A stretch of DNA of 11,613 nucleotides from Deinococcus marmoris (GTDB lineage: Bacteria; Deinococcota; Deinococci; Deinococcales; Deinococcaceae): the NCBI RefSeq assembly GCF_001949125.1, contig NZ_MSTI01000185.1, positions 1 through 11,613 of the forward strand, in the 5' to 3' direction. Positions 6,299 through 11,613 of this stretch are shown here, one piece after another. Both the position numbers and the translations under genes were made by a program. The stretch's first letter is position 1. Every line of letters begins with the position of its first letter. The notes below the pieces were generated by a model. It ran no database searches. It was given only the letters and a program-made list of their open reading frames with translations, and was not told where the DNA came from.

Positions 6299-7027
6299 AT
6301 GTTGCTGTATGGAAGGAATCCGGTGCTGGAAGCCCTGAAGGACGGACGGGTGAGCGAGGTGCTGGTCGCGCGCGGCGTCGAGGAAAGCTTCGTGAACGAG
6401 CTGAAAGCCGAAGTCGGGGAAAGCGGCGTGCGTCTGCGTTTCACCGCGCGCATCGAACTGGACCAGTTGGCCGGGACCACCGCCCACCAGGGCGTGATGG
6501 CCGAGGTAGAGGACCTGGCCTGGGCCAGCGTGGACGACATTCTGGACCGCGCCGAGGCAAAGGGCGAGGAGTTGCTGATCGTGCTGCTGGACGGCATCAC
6601 CGATCCGCGTAACTTTGGGGCCATTATCCGCAGCGCCGAGGTGCTGGGCGCGCACGGCGTGGTGGTGGAGGAACGCCGCAGCGCCCCGCTGTCGCCCGTG
6701 GTGGCCAAAACGGCGGCGGGAGCCACCAGTTTCCTGCCAGTGGCGCAGACCAAGAACCTGCCCCGCCTGATCGACGCCCTCAAAGAAGACCGGGTGTGGG
6801 TCTACGGCGCAGCGGGCGAGTCGGCTCAGGACGTGACCAAAACCGATTTCAGCGGGCGCGTGGCCCTGGTGATCGGCGCGGAGGGCGAGGGCCTGCGCCG
6901 TCTGGTCCGCGAGAAATGCGACGTCCTGGTCAGCATCCCCACGCGGGGGCAGGTAGACAGCCTGAACGCCTCGGTGGCGGCGGGCATCCTGATTCATGAG
7001 GTGATGCGCGGGCGTGGCAAGGCGTGA
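6299..7027 (+). CDS. rlmB: 23S rRNA (guanosine-2'-O)-methyltransferase RlmB
   Basis: A SPOUT-class (TrmH/SpoU) enzyme that uses S-adenosylmethionine to methylate the 2'-hydroxyl of a conserved guanosine in the peptidyl-transferase region of 23S rRNA (G2251 in E. coli). At 242 aa it has the usual length. The N-terminal substrate-binding domain opens with LLYGRNPVLEAL. The three SpoU motifs are present: DGITDPRNFGAIIRSAE (98-114, with N105 and R111), VALVIGAEGEGLR (188-200, with E195) and SIPTRGQVDSLNASVA (212-227, with N223), which form the knotted cofactor site. An earlier in-frame start would prepend translated repeat and terminator sequence; ATG 6299 with its TAGACT box is far better. The gene is flanked by two direct copies of a 126-bp repeat. 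RlmB is close to the TrmH and thiostrepton-resistance methyltransferases, but the GRNPVLEAL start favours RlmB. Confidence 0.93.
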   Translation: MLLYGRNPVLEALKDGRVSEVLVARGVEESFVNELKAEVGESGVRLRFTARIELDQLAGTTAHQGVMAEVEDLAWASVDDILDRAEAKGEELLIVLLDGITDPRNFGAIIRSAEVLGAHGVVVEERRSAPLSPVVAKTAAGATSFLPVAQTKNLPRLIDALKEDRVWVYGAAGESAQDVTKTDFSGRVALVIGAEGEGLRRLVREKCDVLVSIPTRGQVDSLNASVAAGILIHEVMRGRGKA

Positions 7028-7032
7028 TACGG

Positions 7033-7158
7033 ATTCCGTCTGTTTCGTTAACAAACCGGGAAAGCTCCGGTTCGTTCACTCCACGCCCGGAACCCGTTTT
7101 TCTCCTTCTCGCATCCGCTTGGATTTCATTGTTTTTGCAAACGATTCAATCGGAGTCC
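7033..7158 (+). repeat. Intergenic repeat, copy B (126 bp)
   Basis: Second copy of the repeat at 6081-6206, same orientation and length, with the same 27-bp core (7077-7103). Hairpin 1 is AACCGG (7054-7059) with CCGGTT (7067-7072). Hairpin 2 is ATTGTTT (7128-7134) with AAACGAT (7139-7145, one G-T pair). The stem bases differ from copy A but pairing is kept. The inverted ends may reach further than in copy A (ACGGATTCCG against CGGAGTCCGC). The repeat and its ends fill the whole gap between the rlmB stop (7025-7027) and the epimerase start (7161). Confidence 0.85.
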
Positions 7159-7160
7159 GC
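7152..7160 (+). promoter_or_regulatory. Ribosome binding site supplied by the repeat end
   Basis: GGAG (7152-7155) stands 5 nt before ATG 7161 and belongs to the conserved terminus CAATCGGAGTCC of the repeat. It decides the start of the epimerase gene: the reading frame is open upstream through the repeat, but no comparable site is found there. Confidence 0.6.
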
Positions 7161-8084
7161 ATGACCCAGCCTGAAATCCGCAGCACCGAGACGATCTCCA
7201 GTGGGGCGATGACCCTGGAAGTGCTGCCCGATCTGGGGGCCAGCGTCCTGAATCTGCGCGCCGCGTCGGGCCGCCCGGTGCTGCGGGCCGTGAATACGGC
7301 GGATGTGGAGACCAGCAGCCAGTGCGCCAGCTTTCTGCTGATCCCGTTTTCCAACCGCATCCGGGACGCTCACTTTCCTTTTGAACGTCAGGACGTGCAG
7401 CTTGCACCCAACACCAAAAATGGGCTGGCCCAGCACGGCGATGTCCGCAACCGCCCCTGGACGGTCACGCGGGCCTCCGACAGTCACCTGATCTGCGATT
7501 TCGACAGCCGGAAGTTCAGCGATATGAACTGGCCGTGGGCCTTCACGGCGCGCGTGGAATACCGCCTGCACGGGCCGCATCTGGACACCACCATTACGCT
7601 GACCAACGCCGACACGCAGGACATGCCCGCCGGAATGGGGATACACCCGTACTTCGAGCGCCTTCAGGACGGCATCGATCCAGCCCTGGAGTTCGACGCC
7701 CCGTTGACCTACGACACCGACGAACGGCAACTGACGGTGGGCGGATCACGCGAGGTCCAGCCCGACGAGGATTTCCGCACGCCCACTCCCATCGGTTCCA
7801 GACAGGTGGACCAGACCTACACCGCCTGGGACGGCATCGTGCGGCTGGACTGGTCAGCGAATGGAAAGCCTACGCGGGCGCTGGTCCAGACCGCCGACAA
7901 CGTCTATTCGCATCTGGTGGTCTTCACCGCACCCGACGGCAACCTGGCGCTGGAACCCGTCTCTCACGCCACCGACGCCTTCAATCTGGCGGCACAGGGC
8001 GTGGCGGGCGTGGACATGCGGGTGCTGTCGCCGGGGCAGAGTCTGGCAGGAACGGTGCGGATCACGCTGGAAGGACAGTGGTGA
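7161..8084 (+). CDS. Aldose 1-epimerase (galactose mutarotase family)
   Basis: A 307-aa protein of the mutarotase family, which interconverts alpha and beta anomers of hexoses in the cytoplasm. The family residues are visible: NR in PFSNRIRD (N65, R66), H92 in LAQHGDVRNRPW, H162 in GMGIHPYF, D217 in QVDQTY and the catalytic-type Glu E265 in NLALEPVSHATDAFN. The beta-sandwich pattern extends over the whole length with no signal peptide. The short form and the LEPVSH ending resemble the broad 'aldose 1-epimerase family' rather than classic GalM, so the sugar could be glucose, galactose or a phosphorylated hexose. No sugar-pathway genes are adjacent. Translation appears to start within or directly after repeat copy B. 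No separate promoter is obvious, so it may be read through from rlmB. The stop lies 10 bp from the convergent stop of the gene at 8095. Confidence 0.85.
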   Translation: MTQPEIRSTETISSGAMTLEVLPDLGASVLNLRAASGRPVLRAVNTADVETSSQCASFLLIPFSNRIRDAHFPFERQDVQLAPNTKNGLAQHGDVRNRPWTVTRASDSHLICDFDSRKFSDMNWPWAFTARVEYRLHGPHLDTTITLTNADTQDMPAGMGIHPYFERLQDGIDPALEFDAPLTYDTDERQLTVGGSREVQPDEDFRTPTPIGSRQVDQTYTAWDGIVRLDWSANGKPTRALVQTADNVYSHLVVFTAPDGNLALEPVSHATDAFNLAAQGVAGVDMRVLSPGQSLAGTVRITLEGQW

Positions 8085-8094
8085 GCAGCCAGCG

Positions 8095-8325
8095 CTAAGC
8101 CGCGTTTGTTGCCAGTAGTTCGCCGTCCATGCCACGCAGCTCGAAGCCGGGACGGGGGCGGTCTGCCAGCCAGCGCAACGCATCCAGCAGGTCGTCGGTC
8201 TCGCGCATCACTTCCGGCTGGGTGGTGCTAGCAACGTCTCCTGTCCAGACGACGCGGTAGGCACGGGTGGCGCTGGGCGGCGTCCACGGCACGCCCGCTT
8301 CCTCTTTCATAAATGCGCTAGACAT
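8095..8325 (-). CDS. Small hypothetical protein, 76 aa
   Basis: I do not recognise the family. The protein has a Pro-rich start, a strand-like YRVVWTG, a helix with the pattern DDLLDALRWLADRP, then FELRGMDGELLAT. This could form a small beta-alpha-beta domain. Third codon positions are GC-rich and the frame is clean. ATG 8325 is chosen because TAAGCT stands 6 nt before it, the same spacing as in the other leaderless genes here. ATG 8310 would be an alternative start. The gene lies 56 bp downstream of the HtrA-like protease on the same strand, so co-transcription is possible as well. It converges with the epimerase gene with a 10-bp gap. Confidence 0.6.
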   Translation of the reverse strand: MSSAFMKEEAGVPWTPPSATRAYRVVWTGDVASTTQPEVMRETDDLLDALRWLADRPRPGFELRGMDGELLATNAA

Positions 8326-8331
8326 CCGATT

Positions 8332-8337
8332 AGCTTA
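8332..8337 (-). promoter_or_regulatory. Leaderless-type -10 box (TAAGCT)
   Basis: On the minus strand TAAGCT-aatcgg-ATG places a TANNNT box 6 nt before ATG 8325, with no ribosome binding site. It matches the pattern of four other genes in the window, though its inner bases differ from TAGACT. Confidence 0.5.
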
Positions 8338-8381
8338 CTGGGACAGGATGAAACGCAGATAGGCGCAGCGTAATGCCGCCT

Positions 8382-9458
8382 TTACTCGTCTGGCAGGTCA
8401 GGAAGGCTGGCCTTAGCCACCAGGGTGATCCGGGTTTCACGGGGCTGTTTGTCACGCAGGTAACCGATGGTCACGGTATCGCCGACCTCACCGCTCCTCA
8501 GGGCAGTGATGACCTCGTTGGCGTCGCGGGTGCGCTGGCCGCCCACGGTGGTGATGGTGTCGCCCAGCTTCACCAGATTGCTGTTGGCGTCATAATCGCC
8601 GCCTATCAGCCCAGCACGGTCCGCCGGACTGCCCCGGACCACCCGCGCGATCACGCCGCCAGATGGCTCGACCAACCCGCTGTGAAAACTGTCCAGCTCG
8701 ATGCCCAGCACCGGAGTGTCACGCTTCTCGCCAGTCCTCAGCGCCGTGATCAGGTTATCGCCGTCTACCACCGGGACCGCGTAACTGCGCCGGGTGATGC
8801 CGCTGCTGTCCACACTGATGTAACTGACCACGCCAATCGCGTTGCCCAGCCCATCGATGATCGGGCCACCGCTGTCGCCGGGGGCCAGCGGGGCGTTCAT
8901 TTCCAGCGTGCCCTGCGGGAAATCGGCGCGGGACGCCGAAGCGCCCAGTCGCAGCAACTTGCCGCGCCGGGGTTGCAGGAAGTCTCCCCCACTGTTGCCC
9001 ACCGCCAGCACCGTCTCGCCCACGCGCGGCGCACGCGTCACCAGCGGCAGGAAGGGAAACGGCCCGCGTCCCTGGACTTCCAGCAGCGCCACATCCGCCC
9101 GCGCATCGAAGGCGGTTACCTTGGCTCGGTACGACTTGCCGTCCAGCGTGCTGATCTGAAACAGCGTGCCCAGGCTGACAACATGGTAGGCAGTCAGCAC
9201 CTGCCCGGTGTCGCTGATGAAAAAGCCGGTGCCGATGCCCGCCTCGCGCGTGCGGGGGTCCAGACTCTCCACGCGCACGGTGGCGGGGCGAACCTTCTCG
9301 AACAGCGCCTGGGCGGCCTCGGGCAACGTGCCCGGCAGGGTGGTGGACACCTGCGGCGACTGCTTGGGCACCAGCTCGAACTTCGGCTGCCAGTTGGGCA
9401 GCAGGTAAGCCCCCAGCGCCAGGATGAGCAGAACGGGAAGCCAGGGCGAAAAGCGCAC
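8382..9458 (-). CDS. HtrA/DegP-like serine protease with PDZ domain, membrane-anchored
   Basis: A 358-aa S1C-family protease. Residues about 5-20 form one hydrophobic N-terminal segment (an uncleaved anchor or signal), so the enzyme should act at the cell-envelope side. The trypsin-like fold carries the full triad: H92 in LTAYHVV, D122 in ARADVALLEV and S196 in APGDSGGPI. A PDZ domain follows at about 247-348 (GVIARVVRGSPADRAGL, LGDTITTVGGQ). It probably recognises exposed C-termini and serves protein quality control. The linker from 30 to 55 is rich in Pro and Ser. GTG 9458 is preferred over an ATG because TAGACT lies 6 nt before it and it gives a complete anchor segment. The gene is followed after 56 bp by a small gene on the same strand. 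All catalytic residues are intact, so activity is expected. Confidence 0.9.
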   Translation of the reverse strand: MRFSPWLPVLLILALGAYLLPNWQPKFELVPKQSPQVSTTLPGTLPEAAQALFEKVRPATVRVESLDPRTREAGIGTGFFISDTGQVLTAYHVVSLGTLFQISTLDGKSYRAKVTAFDARADVALLEVQGRGPFPFLPLVTRAPRVGETVLAVGNSGGDFLQPRRGKLLRLGASASRADFPQGTLEMNAPLAPGDSGGPIIDGLGNAIGVVSYISVDSSGITRRSYAVPVVDGDNLITALRTGEKRDTPVLGIELDSFHSGLVEPSGGVIARVVRGSPADRAGLIGGDYDANSNLVKLGDTITTVGGQRTRDANEVITALRSGEVGDTVTIGYLRDKQPRETRITLVAKASLPDLPDE

Positions 9459-9464
9459 CCGCGC

Positions 9465-9470
9465 AGTCTA
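9465..9470 (-). promoter_or_regulatory. Leaderless-type -10 box of the protease gene (TAGACT)
   Basis: The minus strand reads TAGACT-gcgcgg-GTG. TTGCCC 15 bp before the box may serve as a -35. This supports the GTG start at 9458. Confidence 0.6.
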
Positions 9471-9683
9471 GAACGGCCCACATACGGGCAAGGTAGGCAA
9501 AGGCACGCAAGTGGGGGTGGCGCGGCGGGGGGGACTCAGCCCCGGACAGTTTCCAAATTTCCACCCAGGACAGCATATTCAAACCTTCGCTCAGCTTGTG
9601 GCGTCCGATGAGGATAGAACCCCATCTTGACCAGAGGGATCACATCACCATGAAGCGAGACAGGTCATCGTCGAAGCCCTGGC

Positions 9684-10970
9684 CTAACGCCTGGACCGGA
9701 GCGCAGAGATGGCGGCGATCAGGCCCAGCCCAGCCAGCAGCCACACCCCTGCCGAAGAGACGCGGCGTGGCCTGTCCACCTGCGTCAGGATGACTTCCAC
9801 GGCCTGTTCATGTGGGGTACGGGGCGGCGGGATCAGTGTGCTGGCAGGCAATTCCAGGTCCGCGTGCAGCACGTCCGTGCGGTAAGCGTCCTCGCGCGGG
9901 TGACCGCTCTGGGCGGCGAGTTGCTGGCCCACCGCACGCAATTGCGCGTGGGGGCCATCCGTCACCCAGGGCGTCAGGGCCAGAAAACCGGGGCGCGGCT
10001 CGGTCATCACGTAGCTGCGAAGCTCCGGGGCGTCCGCCGCGCGGCCAGTGATGGCGCTCTGACCGTCGAAGCTGAGGTCCAGCAGGTTGCCCACCACCAT
10101 CGGATTGACCGCATAGCGAATGCTGCGGCCTGAGGTGGTGGCCGTCCAGCTCGATTCCAGCCACGCCACCGGCTGATCGCGGACGTTGTCCGGGTCCGGC
10201 GGCAGACCTTCCAGAGAGGTCCACGCTGCGCCATTGGCGTCGGGTTGCAGCAGCACGGTGCAGCCCCCCGCCTCCAGCCGCCCGATCACGTCTGCGCGGA
10301 AGGCGTCCAGGCTGATGGCCACCCCCAGATCGCCCACCGGCGTGGGAAAGACGCGCATCTCGCTGAGCCTGCCCGGGGTCAGGTCCACGCCGCCTGCCTC
10401 CTCGGCAGGGGTCAGGTGGACCTTGTCGGTCACGCCGATCAAGCTGCCGTCCGGGGCCAGCAGCACGGTCTGGTTGGTCAGGGTGGCCGCCTCGCGCACA
10501 GGCTGGCCGTTCACCAGACTGTAGCGGGGCATGGGCACACTGCCGCAGCACAGATACACGCCGTACTCGCGGGCCAGGTCGCGGCAGGTGTGCAGGTACA
10601 GGCGGGCGTTGTCCGGGCTGGCCGCCAGTTGCAGCGCGCGGATGGGTGAGACCCTTTCGCGCAGTATCACGGGCAGCGCACGGGGCAGGCGGGCCAGGAA
10701 CAGGGCCAGGGCCACCCGCTCGAAGGTTTTCAGGGGCAGTGCCCAGCCCGCACCACGCAGCACCAGCGGCAGGCCATTCAGCTCGGTCAGAACCACCAGA
10801 TTGGGGCGATCCGGCGAGAAATGAGGCTGCGCCGCCTGCAACTGGCCATGCAGCCAGCTTCGGAAAGCACCGTCGCTGACGAAGTTCTCTGCGCTCCATT
10901 TCGGTTGCACGGCAATGGCCCGGAAGCGGCGCAGCGGGCCAGCCGTCTGATCGGTCTGCGGGGCAGTCAT
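9684..10970 (-). CDS. Nitrilase-superfamily homologue lacking the catalytic Cys, tail-anchored
   Basis: A 428-aa protein with the carbon-nitrogen hydrolase fold. Of the Glu-Lys-Cys triad, Glu (E63 in VVLTELNG) and Lys (K183 in TDKVHLTP) are present. The third position, normally ICYD or similar, is S220 in VAISLDAF. The supporting motifs AVNPMVVGN and FDGQSAITG are kept. Amidase or nitrilase chemistry through a Cys thioester is therefore unlikely. The protein may be a pseudo-enzyme or may use Ser. Residues about 406-424 (SAGVWLLAGLGLIAAISAL) form a single C-terminal membrane helix followed by RSRR, which suggests a tail-anchored protein with its main domain in the cytoplasm. It lacks the multiple membrane helices of apolipoprotein N-acyltransferase. 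ATG 10970 is preceded by TAGCCT-gaggtt; GAGG 2 nt before the ATG is too close for a normal ribosome binding site. Confidence 0.8.
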   Translation of the reverse strand: MTAPQTDQTAGPLRRFRAIAVQPKWSAENFVSDGAFRSWLHGQLQAAQPHFSPDRPNLVVLTELNGLPLVLRGAGWALPLKTFERVALALFLARLPRALPVILRERVSPIRALQLAASPDNARLYLHTCRDLAREYGVYLCCGSVPMPRYSLVNGQPVREAATLTNQTVLLAPDGSLIGVTDKVHLTPAEEAGGVDLTPGRLSEMRVFPTPVGDLGVAISLDAFRADVIGRLEAGGCTVLLQPDANGAAWTSLEGLPPDPDNVRDQPVAWLESSWTATTSGRSIRYAVNPMVVGNLLDLSFDGQSAITGRAADAPELRSYVMTEPRPGFLALTPWVTDGPHAQLRAVGQQLAAQSGHPREDAYRTDVLHADLELPASTLIPPPRTPHEQAVEVILTQVDRPRRVSSAGVWLLAGLGLIAAISALRSRR

Positions 10971-10976
10971 AACCTC

Positions 10977-10982
10977 AGGCTA
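10977..10982 (-). promoter_or_regulatory. Leaderless-type -10 box (TAGCCT)
   Basis: The minus strand reads TAGCCT-gaggtt-ATG, placing a TANNNT box 6 nt before ATG 10970. No clear -35 was seen. Confidence 0.5.
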
Positions 10983-11353
10983 GCGGTTTAGAAGCGGGGC
11001 GTGATGCTGGCAGGGTCGGCTCATCCTGCCTTCCAGAGAGTTGGAGTCAGGAGGAACGTCAGCATCGGCTCCAAAATCGAAATCCCTCGCGCGTGGATGT
11101 TCTGCACTGCCTGACCGAAGGCGAGATACAGCGGCAACCACCATCATCACTCTGCCAGAGCCGTCCAAAACTGCAAGATATGAGTTGACTCTTCTACACG
11201 CGAAGACACATCGCCTCACCGCCCTGGTCACAATCCCCTGGCCGCGCTGAACCAGTTGGACGTTGGACCTGATTGAGATCAAAGCCTGGGGTAGACACAG
11301 GCCTTTATCTCAAGCGAGTACAAAAAAAGATCGGGGCCGATCAGCATTGAGGT
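10983..11353. other. Gene-free region next to the right-edge transposase remnant
   Basis: About 370 bp with no supported gene. A 100-codon minus-strand frame crosses it, but it has no recognisable motif and no start signal. Toward the right are a bulged hairpin (AAAGCCTG near 11281 with CAGGCCTTT ending near 11305) and a palindrome GATCGGGGCCGATC (11329-11342). These may belong to the end or leader of the insertion sequence that begins here. I found no target-site duplication. Confidence 0.45.
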
Positions 11354-11613
11354 GTGAAACCAAAACCGATCAGCCCACTGCCCTTTCTAACTCAAATTCC
11401 AGACTGGCGCGATCCCAACCGCATTACTTATTCCTGGGATGCGCTCTGGGCGCTCTACTCAGTGGCCCTGAGAACATCCTGGCGCTCGCTTCCTGGCTCT
11501 CTATGTACCGTGAGCCGCTGTGTCAGCGGCTCAGCTTGCCCGGTATCCCCCACCAAGCCACGCTGTATCGCAACTCCCCGGAATCTTGATTTCGCTCTCG
11601 AACCGCTCCAACA
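11354..11613 (+). pseudogene. Frameshifted ISAs1-like transposase, N-terminal part (runs off right edge)
   Basis: Three successive frames give one continuous transposase-like N-terminus. From GTG 11354 the first frame reads PFLTQIPDWRDPNRITY and DALWAL. Near 11453-11457 it passes to another frame with LLSGPENILALASW, MYREPLCQRLSLPG and PHQATLYR. After about 11571 the first frame resumes with NLDFALEPLQ. This order (IPD-R, ALL-SG, AIA-W, L-G-P-TL-R, LD-LE) matches the N-terminal domain associated with ISAs1-family DDE transposases. The first junction lacks about five residues of the family spacing, which suggests a small deletion; the second looks like one extra base. The copy is unlikely to give an active protein. 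GAGG lies 1 nt before the GTG, so the start is uncertain. The family call is from memory of motif spacing. Confidence 0.6.

Noticed and set aside
7014..7160. N-terminal extension of the epimerase gene
   Set aside because: It overlaps the end of rlmB and consists of translated repeat copy B. GGAG before ATG 7161 decides the start.
9508..9532. G-rich tract upstream of the protease as a G-quadruplex
   Set aside because: Only three G3 blocks with a long gap; the pattern is incomplete.
8373..9611. A 412-codon plus-strand frame opposite the protease gene
   Set aside because: The minus strand encodes a full protease triad and PDZ domain. The plus frame has no recognisable motif and is an antisense shadow.
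9640..9694. Possible short coding remnant reading HHEARQVIVEALA
   Set aside because: Fewer than 20 suggestive residues, no start signal and no family I can name.
10980..11282. A 100-codon minus-strand frame upstream of the nitrilase homologue
   Set aside because: No motif, no ribosome binding site or TANNNT box at the start; it also covers the promoter of the next gene.
1..11613. CRISPR array, rRNA or tRNA genes
   Set aside because: No regularly spaced direct repeats with unique spacers and no tRNA or rRNA signature seen on either strand. The only short tandem repeats are the in-frame 15-bp units and trivial duplications.

Overview
The window reads as chromosomal DNA of a high-GC bacterium, most likely a Deinococcus. 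This is an inference from four things: IS4-type transposases, GC-rich third codon positions, a 126-bp intergenic repeat that resembles the small non-coding repeats known from Deinococcus, and at least five genes whose start codon lies 6-7 nt after a TANNNT box. That last arrangement is the leaderless-promoter layout described for Deinococcus. No database search was possible.

Layout. Positions 1-1424 are insertion-sequence material on the minus strand: the N-terminal part of an IS4-family transposase running off the left edge, abutting a broken, frameshifted, related transposase that it probably interrupted. Then, on the plus strand, come a hypothetical gene (1623-2078) closed by a 20-bp hairpin terminator, a gene-free stretch of about 580 bp, and a large three-PAS GGDEF-EAL protein (2734-5589). 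Both catalytic domains of that protein are degenerate. Next are an NTF2/SnoaL-like small protein (5707-6081), rlmB (6299-7027) and an aldose 1-epimerase (7161-8084). On the minus strand follow a 76-aa hypothetical protein (8095-8325), an HtrA-like membrane-anchored serine protease with a PDZ domain (8382-9458) and a nitrilase-superfamily protein with a C-terminal membrane anchor and Ser in place of the catalytic Cys (9684-10970). The right edge holds a frameshifted ISAs1-like transposase remnant.

How it works together. There is no single pathway: these are mostly single-gene transcription units with their own promoters, bracketed by IS debris. The most interesting items are (1) two predicted non-catalytic 'pseudo-enzymes', the GGDEF-EAL protein (probably a c-di-GMP receptor or scaffold) and the Cys-to-Ser nitrilase homologue; (2) a pair of equal-length direct repeats flanking rlmB, whose hairpins are kept despite different stem sequences and one of which supplies the ribosome binding site and probably the start codon of the epimerase gene; and (3) the recurring leaderless-promoter layout.
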